A stretch of DNA of 6,451 nt from Spirochaetales bacterium (GCA_007130025.1 SLTF01000463.1:1-6451), one strand, 5' to 3'; shown: positions 1-6,295, counted from the first letter of the stretch. The notes: generated from the sequence alone by a model not told the origin. A program made the numbers and translations.

Positions 1-57
1 ATACCTCCACCGTACGGCACGTTCTCAAGCTGAAAACATGCACCCACGGAGAGCGCT

Positions 58-1257
58 ATGAACGAGCATTCCAACAGTGATTCCGTCCTCGCACAACCGC
101 TTGAACTCCCATGCGGCACGGTTCTGAAGAATCGCCTGGTGAAGTCACCAATGTCGGACTCGCTTGGAAACGGAGAAGGAAATCCGACCGAAGCGCAGAA
201 CCGTCTGTACGAGCGGTGGGCGGAAGGTGGGATCGCTGTCTCCATGATCGGGGAAGTGCAGGGAGATCCCCGTTTCCCAGAGCGACCGGGAAATCTCGTG
301 TTGGGTGAGCACACTGATCACCTGGCGATGCAGGCGCTCATTCGCCGAGCCACGGTGAACGGCGCACAGCTGTGGCCACAACTCGGTCACGCGGGGGCGC
401 TTTCGTACCAGCCGATCAGTTACCCGAAGGGGCCGTCTTCACTGAGCATCGAAGGTCTGAAATGTGCGGGTATGACTCGCGATGAGATCCGGCAGTTGCC
501 GGACATGTATGCAGCGACCGCTCGTCATGCCAAGACCCTTGGCTTCAGCGGCGTACACGTTCACGCCGGGCACGGGTTCCTCCTGAGTCAATTTCTCTCG
601 CCACTCTTCAATCGTCGCAACGATGAATACGGCGGCTCCATCCTGGCTCGGTGTCGTATCGTACTCGAAGTGATTGATGCGGTGCGCGCTGCGGTGGGAC
701 CGTCGTTTCCGGTCGGAATCAGAATAAACTCCAGCGACAAGCTACACGGTGGATTGACCGAAGCCGACGCAGCGGAGGTAGTTCGTCTTCTTGACCAGCG
801 ATCGATTGATCTGATCGACGTCAGTGGAGGAACCTACTTCCCGGGCGCACCGGCGAGCTCTGAGGGCTCGGGGCGAGGACCATACTTTCTTGACTTTGCC
901 CGGCGCGCGAAAGACATCACCAAGGTTCCGCTCATGGTGACGGGCGGTTTCAAAACGTACGAGCACGCGCGAGCGGCAGTGGCCGATGGTGCCACCGACG
1001 TTGTGGGGCTTGGACGCGCACTGGTGCTTGATCCGGGACTTGCAACGGCCTGGTTGGCCGGCGGCACGCACAATCCCGACTTCCCAAGATTCGAGTCGGC
1101 ACCCGCCGGCGGAATCACGGCGTGGTACACCATGCGCCTTTCGGCGATAGGGGAAGATCGAGAGCATGAATTCGCCCCGGATCTTCCCTCTGCCATCCGT
1201 GCGTACGAGGAACGTGATGCCCGGCGCTGTATCACGTGGCGGAAGCGGTTCCTCTAA
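58..1257 (+). CDS. NADH:flavin oxidoreductase, Old Yellow Enzyme family
   Basis: A 399-residue single-domain FMN-binding TIM barrel of the Old Yellow Enzyme (OYE) family, expected to be cytosolic and to use NAD(P)H to reduce activated C=C bonds; the substrate cannot be read from the sequence. Seen in the protein: an N-terminal barrel strand with LKNRLVKSPM (about 23-32), QLGHAG at 108-113, and the family active-site block HAGHGFLLSQFLSP at 169-182 followed by NRRNDEYGGS. The His169/His172 pair corresponds to the substrate-anion-binding His/Asn or His/His pair of OYEs. Arg222 sits in the IRIN strand, and MVTGGF (293-298) and GLGRALVLDP (317-326) form the FMN phosphate site. There is no C-terminal iron-sulfur/FAD extension, so it is not a 2,4-dienoyl-CoA reductase-type fusion. 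Phe174 replaces the usual proton-donor tyrosine. The ATG at 58 has GGAG at 48-51, six bases upstream. The gene converges on the permease gene with overlapping stop codons. Confidence 0.93.
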   Translation: MNEHSNSDSVLAQPLELPCGTVLKNRLVKSPMSDSLGNGEGNPTEAQNRLYERWAEGGIAVSMIGEVQGDPRFPERPGNLVLGEHTDHLAMQALIRRATVNGAQLWPQLGHAGALSYQPISYPKGPSSLSIEGLKCAGMTRDEIRQLPDMYAATARHAKTLGFSGVHVHAGHGFLLSQFLSPLFNRRNDEYGGSILARCRIVLEVIDAVRAAVGPSFPVGIRINSSDKLHGGLTEADAAEVVRLLDQRSIDLIDVSGGTYFPGAPASSEGSGRGPYFLDFARRAKDITKVPLMVTGGFKTYEHARAAVADGATDVVGLGRALVLDPGLATAWLAGGTHNPDFPRFESAPAGGITAWYTMRLSAIGEDREHEFAPDLPSAIRAYEERDARRCITWRKRFL

Positions 1258-2171
1258 GCGGGTGCCTTGGACGCGTTTGCTTCTTCTGCCTCGTCCGGCT
1301 CGGTATCCTCGCCGGTCGCTTCCTCCACCTTCTTCGGTCGCGCGAACGCGGTGGTGATGCGGTCGATGACAATCGCAAGGAAGACGATGGAGATACCCGC
1401 TTCAAAGCCCTGGCCGATGTTGACCCGGTTGATCGCCAGCAGCACTTCCATTCCCAGCCCACGGTTTCCAATCATCGAGCCGATGACCACCATGGCAAGC
1501 GCCATCATCGTGGTCTGGTTCACGCCAACCATGATCGATGGGCGGGCGAGGGGCAGCTGTACGTCGAAGAGCAGGTTCCAACGGCCCGCGCCGAACGCGG
1601 TTGAGGCTTCAATGACCGACGCTGGGACCTCACGGATGCCCACGTTGGTCAACCGGATTACCGGGGGAATCGCGTAGATAACCGTTGCAAACGTCGCGGG
1701 AACCCGCCCGAGGCCAAACAGCATCAGCGCAGGTATGAGGTAGACGAACGAAGGCATCGTCTGCATTGCGTCCAGAATTGGCGTCAGTATGTTGCGTGCG
1801 GTGTTGTTCCACGCCATGAGGATGCCCAGAGGAATCCCAACGGCTATTGAAAAGACCACGGCAACAATGACCACCGAAAGTGTGTTCATCGCGTGGGGCC
1901 AGTATCCAAAGGTACCCACCAGAAAGAGTAGAATCGCCATCGCGATTCCCGAACGCACTCGTCCGAGCGCGCGCCACGCCACAACCCCCACGCCAATGAT
2001 CGCCACCCACCACGGAATGAACAGGAGCGTCCGCTCTACCGCGATCAGAATCTGCAGACCAACATCACCCACCCAGTCAAAGAACCAGCCAAGGTTTGCG
2101 AGCACCCAGGCCATGGCACGATCAACGGAGTCTGCGACGGGAAATCGAATCCAGGTTGGAAAATCACGCAT
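1254..2171 (-). CDS. proW: Glycine betaine/proline-type ABC transporter permease
   Basis: Integral inner-membrane subunit of an osmoprotectant importer, homologous to ProW/OpuAB; it forms the translocation path for glycine betaine or a related compatible solute. With the start at 2171 it has 305 residues. Hydrophobic segments lie at about 53-67, 75-90, 96-120, 138-153, 158-172, 220-234 and 257-270. The EAA loop that contacts the ATPase is clear: EASTAFGAGRWNLLFDVQLP at about 188-207. The conserved IPLGILMAW and MQTMPSFVYLIPALMLFG segments are typical of ProW. The start is chosen among three candidates: the ATGs at 2174 and 2171 follow GGGGGA, and 2171 has the better spacing (five bases), whereas an upstream ATG at 2195 lacks this support. 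The gene overlaps the 3' end of proV by 8 bp, which suggests translational coupling. The C-terminus (283-297) is strongly acidic, with nine Asp/Glu in fifteen residues, which is unusual for the family. Its stop codon overlaps that of the convergent oxidoreductase gene. Confidence 0.93.
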   Translation of the reverse strand: MRDFPTWIRFPVADSVDRAMAWVLANLGWFFDWVGDVGLQILIAVERTLLFIPWWVAIIGVGVVAWRALGRVRSGIAMAILLFLVGTFGYWPHAMNTLSVVIVAVVFSIAVGIPLGILMAWNNTARNILTPILDAMQTMPSFVYLIPALMLFGLGRVPATFATVIYAIPPVIRLTNVGIREVPASVIEASTAFGAGRWNLLFDVQLPLARPSIMVGVNQTTMMALAMVVIGSMIGNRGLGMEVLLAINRVNIGQGFEAGISIVFLAIVIDRITTAFARPKKVEEATGEDTEPDEAEEANASKAPA

Positions 2172-3417
2172 CATCGTCCCCCGTGGACAGGGCATTCAGA
2201 ATCGCCCGTGGCCGAACGACACCAAGGAGCTTCCCGTCTTCATCCGTTACCGGCAGGGGGTAGCTCTCGGAGCTGACAACTCCAAACAGGTCCTCAATCA
2301 CCACATCCGGGCGTACCGGCTCCAGGTACATCAGGTCCTCTTTCTCAACCGTGGTATGCTTTGCCTTCGCCAGTCGCTCGATCACGTCCCGCGTAGCAAC
2401 GCCAAGATAGGTGCGCTTGCGATCGACCACAAACGACCACTCCCGTTTCTGTCGCTCCATTTCGGTGCGCGCGGTCAGCGGTCCCTGCCAGCGGTAGAGC
2501 AGCATGTCGGGTTCTTCCATGACCGTCGAGGCGGTGAAGACCCGCGCCGGACTGGCATCGCGCGTGAAGGCACGAACGTATTCGTCGTGGGGATTGCTGA
2601 GGATTTCCTCCGGCTCCGCCACCTGAATCACCTGTCCGTCCCGCATGATCGCGATTCGATTACCCAGCTTCAACGCCTCCGGAAGGTCGTGGGTCACAAA
2701 GATGATTGTCTTTCCAATGTCCGATTGCAGATCAACCAACTCATCCTGCAATTGCCGTCGAATCAGCGGGTCGAGACCGCTGAAGGGCTCATCCATCAAC
2801 AGAATATCGGGGTTCTTTGCGAGGGCTCGCGCGAGACCAACCCGTTGCTGCATGCCACCGGAGAGGGAGGCGGGGTAGTAGTTCTCCCAACCGGCAAGCC
2901 CAACCATATTCAGCGCTTCCATGGCCCGCGCTTCCCGCTCGTCTTTCTCATCTCCACGCAACCGCAGCCCGTACGCCGCGTTCTCCAGGACCGTGTAGTG
3001 CGGCAGGAGGCCGTAACTCTGGAACACCATGCTTACCAGGTTGCGGCGAAACTCCAGCAACTCTTTATGCGACATGGCGCTCACATCTTTGCCGTCAACA
3101 TGGAGCGTACCGGCGGTGGGCTCCACGAGTCGCAACAGTGTGCGGATCATCGTGGATTTCCCGCTTCCCGAAAGCCCCATGAGCACAAAGAGCTCACCGG
3201 TCTTCACTTCCAGAGTGACATCGCGCAACCCAACCACGCAACCGGTTCTTCGCTGAAGCTCTTTCTTGGGCAGGTCCCGAAATTTTGGTTCCAGAACACG
3301 TTCCGGGTTTCGCCCGAACACCTTCCAGACGCCCTTCGCACGGACGGCGATTCCCGTTTCCGTTGGATCCGGGGGTGCCGGCGGGGGACTCCCGCCGGGC
3401 ACAGGTTGACTATTCAC
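2164..3417 (-). CDS. proV: Glycine betaine/proline-type ABC transporter ATP-binding protein with CBS domains
   Basis: Cytoplasmic ATPase subunit of the importer, ProV/OpuAA family, 417 residues and close to the family's usual length of about 400. Visible motifs in order are Walker A GLSGSGKST (81-89), Q-loop Gln133 in VFQSYGLLPH, signature LSGGMQQR (185-192), Walker B ILLMDEP (205-211), D-loop SGLD, and H-loop His243 in VTHD. The segment before Walker A (about 30-60, with FGRNPERVLE) is the N-terminal extension typical of ProV/OpuAA rather than of generic ABC ATPases. Residues from about 285 to 415 form the C-terminal regulatory part expected to hold a tandem CBS pair, the ionic-strength sensor in OpuA-type systems; the end of the second CBS is recognisable as TDEDGKLLGVVRPRAILNAL. 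The protein ends in three aspartates before the final alanine. The start is a GTG at 3417, 13 bp after the proX stop, preceded only by a weak purine-rich GAG-type site, so coupling to proX translation is likely. Confidence 0.95.
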   Translation of the reverse strand: MNSQPVPGGSPPPAPPDPTETGIAVRAKGVWKVFGRNPERVLEPKFRDLPKKELQRRTGCVVGLRDVTLEVKTGELFVLMGLSGSGKSTMIRTLLRLVEPTAGTLHVDGKDVSAMSHKELLEFRRNLVSMVFQSYGLLPHYTVLENAAYGLRLRGDEKDEREARAMEALNMVGLAGWENYYPASLSGGMQQRVGLARALAKNPDILLMDEPFSGLDPLIRRQLQDELVDLQSDIGKTIIFVTHDLPEALKLGNRIAIMRDGQVIQVAEPEEILSNPHDEYVRAFTRDASPARVFTASTVMEEPDMLLYRWQGPLTARTEMERQKREWSFVVDRKRTYLGVATRDVIERLAKAKHTTVEKEDLMYLEPVRPDVVIEDLFGVVSSESYPLPVTDEDGKLLGVVRPRAILNALSTGDDDA

Positions 3418-3430
3418 TGTCTCGCACTCT

Positions 3431-4408
3431 TTATTGCAACGCAGCTCGGACGTTTTGGGCTACCTCGTCGCTGACCCAATCGGTCCAGACATCTTCACGG
3501 TTTCGCAGAAACCACTCTGCTGCCTGCTCGGCATTTTCAACCTCGTTCGCCAGTACGTTCAGGAACTCGTTGTTCATATCCACGGTGGTGGTGTATCGGG
3601 ACAGAAAGTCTCGCACTTCCGGCAGACGCTCGGCACTCTCGGCGTTCATGAGAATATCAACCGCTGCGGGGGGGAACTCGGATCCTTCCAGACGGACCAT
3701 GTCCAGTTCGTACATGATTGCCGTGGGCTCCCAGTAGTATCCCACCCAAGGTTCGCCACGATCGTAGGCTCCGCGCATCGACGCGGCCAGCGCGGTACCG
3801 GAGCCGGGAAGAAAGCCGGCGAATATGTCGGTCAGTCCGGATTCTTCCAGAATCTCCTCGCTCACCTGTCCCGCAGCCCAGCCGGGTGGGGGAAAGATGA
3901 TCTGTCCCATGCCGGGGTTTTCGCGGTCCGGAAACAGCTCCGCGTAGGTGCGCAGGTCTGCGACGGATCGGAGCGTCGGCGCCATCGGCTCGATGCCGCG
4001 TGCCGAATCTCCTTCGATCATGAAGCGCGGTACCCACCAGCCCTGGGGACCGTCGGGAAGGTTCTCTCCCAGGTTCACGATGCGGCCGGCGTTGTGTTCC
4101 CGCTCGTAGACTTCCGGGAAGTTGGTGTGCCACGACTCCATGTTGATGTCGATGTCGCCCGCGGCAAGACCGTTGAACAACGGAATGGTGTCACCAGGAA
4201 TGAAATCCACTCGGTACCCGCCGAATCCATTTTCCAGAATGAACGCGGCGATCCGATTGTGCACCAGAATGCTGTCCCACGATGCGTCGGCCATCGTGAC
4301 CAGCGTGACTCCGTCTTCTTCGGGCTGACCACCGCCGAACAGTGCGATCGGCGTCAGAATCATGGTCGCTATCAGCAGCCCCAGCAGGGCAGCGTTTCGC
4401 TTCTGCAT
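3431..4408 (-). CDS. proX: Glycine betaine/proline-type ABC transporter substrate-binding protein
   Basis: Extracytoplasmic solute receptor of the importer, OpuAC/ProX family (substrate-binding domain of glycine betaine transporters), 325 residues. It begins with a signal peptide: Gln-Lys-Arg, a hydrophobic core at about 7-24, then FGGGQPEED at 24-32. There is no lipobox cysteine, so it is probably released or anchored by its signal rather than lipidated. The mature part shows family landmarks: TLVTMADASWDS (about 35-46), GDTIPLFNGLAAGDIDINME (72-91) followed by SWH, GWWVPRF at 123-129, and PWVGYYWEPT at 220-229. Trp44, Trp93, Trp124/125, Trp221 and Trp226 are candidates for the aromatic cage that holds a quaternary ammonium group; this assignment is an inference from family knowledge. 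The start at 4408 is preferred over an in-frame upstream ATG at 4468 because it has AAGGAG seven bases upstream, begins directly with the signal peptide, and lies downstream of the predicted promoter. It is first in the operon. Confidence 0.94.
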   Translation of the reverse strand: MQKRNAALLGLLIATMILTPIALFGGGQPEEDGVTLVTMADASWDSILVHNRIAAFILENGFGGYRVDFIPGDTIPLFNGLAAGDIDINMESWHTNFPEVYEREHNAGRIVNLGENLPDGPQGWWVPRFMIEGDSARGIEPMAPTLRSVADLRTYAELFPDRENPGMGQIIFPPPGWAAGQVSEEILEESGLTDIFAGFLPGSGTALAASMRGAYDRGEPWVGYYWEPTAIMYELDMVRLEGSEFPPAAVDILMNAESAERLPEVRDFLSRYTTTVDMNNEFLNVLANEVENAEQAAEWFLRNREDVWTDWVSDEVAQNVRAALQ

Positions 4409-4415
4409 ATGATTA

Positions 4416-4422
4416 CTCCTTT
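4416..4422 (-). promoter_or_regulatory. Ribosome binding site of proX
   Basis: On the minus strand, AAAGGAG sits seven bases before the ATG at 4408 and follows a run of A residues. It is the strongest Shine-Dalgarno match in the operon. It decides the proX start in favour of 4408 rather than the in-frame ATG at 4468, which would add 20 residues without signal-peptide character. A strong site here and weak or overlapping sites for proV and proW fit the need for excess binding protein relative to the membrane complex. Confidence 0.8.
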
Positions 4423-4439
4423 TTTTGGGTTTCCGCATA

Positions 4440-4468
4440 AGGATAGGGCTCTCGCCGAAGCCGGTCAA
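4440..4468 (-). promoter_or_regulatory. Predicted sigma70-type promoter of the proXVW operon
   Basis: Read on the minus strand, TTGACC (4468-4463, five of six bases match the -35 consensus) is followed after exactly 17 bases by TATCCT (4445-4440, four of six match the -10 consensus). The expected transcription start is near 4433, giving a leader of about 25 nt that contains just the proX ribosome binding site. An AT-rich block at about 4481-4525 lies upstream of the -35 and could act as an UP-like element. Both hexamers are housekeeping-type; no operator or osmoregulatory site is obvious. The call rests on hexamer match and position only. Confidence 0.5.
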
Positions 4469-4546
4469 GGTACCCGTTCGAATTCTATTGAGTTTATCCG
4501 TCGTTTATTGCTTTTCTTAGAGGGATTTGGGCAGGAAAACCAAGAT

Positions 4547-4566
4547 GAATCTGGTAATCACCATTC
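4547..4566 (-). terminator. Weak imperfect hairpin downstream of the dehydrogenase gene
   Basis: About 30 bases after the dehydrogenase stop codon, the minus strand has GAAT-GGT, a GATT loop, ACC, a two-base bulge and ATTC, with a short TTTT (4539-4536) some seven bases further on. It could be a weak intrinsic terminator between the dehydrogenase and the proX promoter, but the stem is short, poor in GC and bulged, and the T-tract is short and displaced. Confidence 0.2.
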
Positions 4567-4595
4567 GTGTTGTATCGATTTCGCGGTGTATCAAT

Positions 4596-5744
4596 TCAGA
4601 CGGCAACCTCAGGCGTCGGTGGAATCAGCACAAAATTCCCCACGTGCTTCTTTTCCAGAAACTCCCGCTGGGCATCCGCAATCTGTTCAAGGGGAAACGT
4701 TTTCGCAACCAGCGGGCGTATTTCCCCGCGCTCAATGTACGAAATCAGGTTCGGAAAGACCGGCTCGTCCCACGCGGTACAGCCGATCAACGTGAGATCC
4801 TTCAGATAGAAGGTGCGCATATCCAGCGTCACCAGCGGCCCGCCGATCGCGCCGGATGACGCGTATCGACCGCCTCGCTTCAGTACGTTCAGCATTCCCG
4901 GGAACCCGGGACCGGCAACGTTGTCAATCACCACATCCACCGAGTTCTCGCCCAGCATCGCAACGACGTCGCTTTCACGACTCAGCACACGATCCGCTCC
5001 CAGAGCGCGAACCGCGTCCTGCTTTGCGGCTCCCACAATCGCCGTCACCGTGGCACCCCGTCTCAGAGCCAGTTGCACCGTCGCCGAGCCAACGCCACCG
5101 GACGCACCGGGAACCAGGACGTGATCTCCTGCACGCACCCCACACCGGTGCACCATGTTCTCGGCGGTTCCGTAGGCGCAGGGAATCGTTGCGAGTTCGG
5201 CGTCGCTCCATTCGCAGTCAACGGCAAACACCTCGCCGGCGGGAACCGTGACGAACTGGGCGAAGGCACCGTCAAAGTCTGAGCCCATCCACACGTTCTC
5301 TATCGATTCAAAGCCGTGGGGTCGTATGCAGGAGCGTACCAGCGCGCGGGAGCCAATGACGCTCTCATCGCCACCGTGGCCAACCGCCACCACACGGCCA
5401 CAACAGTCCGTCCCCTGGATGAACGGAAACGGCGTCGCTTCGTTCCACCCACCATCGGCCACGTCGGCTGATGTGCCCTCCCCAGCCGTGGCCGCATCTT
5501 CCGTCCCGGTGGTCACCGACGACGAGTACCACCCGACGCGGGTGTTGATCTCGGTGTTGTTCACTCCGGCCGCCAGGACTCGCAGGAGTACCTCACCGGC
5601 GTTCGGCACGGGACGCGCAACCTCACGACACTGCAGCTTCTCGTACCCGCCGTTCCCGGCGGTAACCACCGCGTACATCGTTTCCCGACCATTCACCGGG
5701 TCAAACCGGTCATGTTTTGGTTCCGCATCCCAATGTGTCTTCAT
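4596..5744 (-). CDS. Zinc-independent medium-chain dehydrogenase/reductase, quinone oxidoreductase-like
   Basis: A 382-residue cytosolic NAD(P)H-dependent oxidoreductase of the medium-chain dehydrogenase/reductase (MDR) superfamily; the substrate is unknown. The GroES-like N-terminal domain is seen from YAVVTAG (24-30) through EVLLRVLAAGVNNTEINTR (51-69). The Rossmann domain carries the nucleotide-binding motif GASGGVGSATVQLA at 213-226. At the positions where zinc alcohol dehydrogenases have catalytic Cys and His, this protein has Asn-Thr-Glu and GTD (111-113), and there is no four-cysteine structural zinc lobe, so it belongs with quinone/enoyl reductase-like MDRs. Residues 76-103 form a low-complexity Ala/Gly/Thr/Asp-rich insertion before the GTD strand. 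The start at 5744 is supported by AAGGAAG seven bases upstream; an in-frame ATG at 5837 lacks such a site. A second internal ATG at 5678 (residue 23) matches the conserved domain start, so the first 22 residues are an extension. It stands upstream of the importer in the same direction but is separated by 187 bp and a promoter, so it is probably a separate unit. Confidence 0.92.
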   Translation of the reverse strand: MKTHWDAEPKHDRFDPVNGRETMYAVVTAGNGGYEKLQCREVARPVPNAGEVLLRVLAAGVNNTEINTRVGWYSSSVTTGTEDAATAGEGTSADVADGGWNEATPFPFIQGTDCCGRVVAVGHGGDESVIGSRALVRSCIRPHGFESIENVWMGSDFDGAFAQFVTVPAGEVFAVDCEWSDAELATIPCAYGTAENMVHRCGVRAGDHVLVPGASGGVGSATVQLALRRGATVTAIVGAAKQDAVRALGADRVLSRESDVVAMLGENSVDVVIDNVAGPGFPGMLNVLKRGGRYASSGAIGGPLVTLDMRTFYLKDLTLIGCTAWDEPVFPNLISYIERGEIRPLVAKTFPLEQIADAQREFLEKKHVGNFVLIPPTPEVAV

Positions 5745-5751
5745 CTCAGTA

Positions 5752-5758
5752 CTTCCTT
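5752..5758 (-). promoter_or_regulatory. Ribosome binding site of the MDR reductase
   Basis: AAGGAAG on the minus strand lies seven bases before the ATG at 5744. It supports that start over the upstream ATG at 5837, which would add 31 residues of no recognisable character, and over the internal ATG at 5678, where only a weak GGGAAA precedes. A TATGCT hexamer at 5770-5765 with TTGGGG 16 bases upstream could be a promoter with a very short leader, but the match is poor. Confidence 0.65.
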
Positions 5759-5938
5759 GTCTCCAGCATACCACCCGAGGCAGATTCCCCAAACCCCTCT
5801 CCCGGCTTTCCAGGCCTCCGGGTATCTTCGTGATCAAAACGGATTAACCTCGCCCACAGGAGGAATGAACTGGGTGTCGAAATACGCTATCATTCCGGCG
5901 TATATATAAGAGCGAATACGATCTGGAGAGCATGAGGA
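5759..5938. other. Divergent intergenic region
   Basis: No protein-coding gene is supported here. It separates the minus-strand reductase from the plus-strand reading frame that begins at about 5939. An alternating TATATATA lies at 5901-5908 and could serve as a -10 element for either strand, but no convincing -35 sits at the right distance on either side. An AGGAGGA at 5858-5864 runs straight into an ATG that opens only a 14-codon frame ending in TAA, so it looks like chance. No strong hairpin was found. Confidence 0.4.
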
Positions 5939-6286
5939 GTGGAAAGAACCCCCGGTGCGAGAGACCTGAAGAAACAGGGAACGATTCGCATGGGGGCGAG
6001 GTGGTCCACGATTGGAAAACGCTGTCCCGATCCGGTCATCGGAACGCTTGGGACCTTCCCGGGCGACATCGAACTGGTGAGCGTCTACGACCGGTCGCAA
6101 CAGGCCGAGGATCCGCCGTTCCCCGACACCGGGAGCAGAGACCCGGTTCGTGCTGCTCGGGAGTTCATCACCGCACATCATCGCGGCGACCTCTGAATTG
6201 TCTACCTTGGTGAGACAACCTGGCAACTCGACAAACGCATCACCGTAATCCCGGTTTCACGCATGGACCAGGTCACAAGAGTGTGA
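5939..6286 (+). pseudogene. Unidentified small reading frame interrupted by an in-frame TGA
   Basis: A plus-strand frame starts at a GTG (5939) or more plausibly an ATG at 5990 (AGGGA nine bases upstream). It is stopped by TGA at 6194-6196 and continues in the same frame for 29 more codons to TGA at 6284-6286. The family is not recognised. The translation looks protein-like: GDIELVSVYDR reads as a beta strand, DPVRAAREFITAHHRGDL as a helix, and after the TGA come IVYLGETTWQLDKR and ITVIPVSRM. A hand count over 5990-6193 gives G or C at about 50 of 68 third positions, higher than at first positions and clearly higher than at second positions, the pattern expected for coding in a genome of this GC content; the part after the TGA is about 18 of 29. 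It ends nine bases before the convergent DUF5684 gene stops. The likeliest reading is a small gene broken by a nonsense change such as TGG to TGA. Alternatives are a real short protein ending at 6196, recoding at the TGA, or a chance frame. Confidence 0.3.
6198..6218 (+). repeat. Perfect 6-bp inverted repeat just after the in-frame TGA
   Basis: TTGTCT (6198-6203) and AGACAA (6213-6218) are exact reverse complements separated by nine bases that contain a further CC/GG pair. The hairpin starts two bases after the TGA at 6194-6196. No T-tract follows, so it does not look like an intrinsic terminator. The apical loop lies about 12 bases from the TGA, closer than in typical bacterial selenocysteine insertion elements. 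Confidence 0.4.
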
Positions 6287-6295
6287 AGCAATGGG

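Noticed and set aside
10..17. Palindrome CCGTACGG upstream of the oxidoreductase gene
   Set aside because: An isolated 8-base palindrome near the window edge, with no promoter hexamers visible around it, is not enough to call an operator.
1789..3474. A 561-codon plus-strand frame opposite proV and proW
   Set aside because: It is antisense to two well-supported transporter genes; its product is rich in Arg, His and Gln with no domain, and it is a codon-structure shadow.
4409..4468. Extended proX start at the ATG at 4468
   Set aside because: It would place 20 charged residues before the signal peptide, has no ribosome site, and begins within the predicted -35 element.
4571..4592. Direct repeat TGTATC at 4571-4576 and 4587-4592
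   Set aside because: Two 6-base copies 16 bases apart just after the MDR stop codon are too short to stand out from chance, and there is no symmetry to suggest an operator.
3434..4795. A 453-codon plus-strand frame opposite proX
   Set aside because: It is antisense to proX, which has a signal peptide, family motifs, a ribosome site and a promoter; the long frame is a shadow.
5932..6213. Plus-strand 93-codon frame beginning at an ATG with GGAG five bases upstream
   Set aside because: The product is rich in Arg, Gly, Ser and His with no strand or helix pattern, as expected for an out-of-phase reading of GC-rich coding DNA. It is noted because its start has a better ribosome site than the 5939 frame, so a frameshift between them is possible.
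5834..6226. Minus-strand 130-codon open frame opposite the interrupted plus-strand frame
   Set aside because: Its translation has no recognisable motif or hydrophobic pattern, no good ribosome binding site was seen, and base composition by codon position favours the plus-strand frame.
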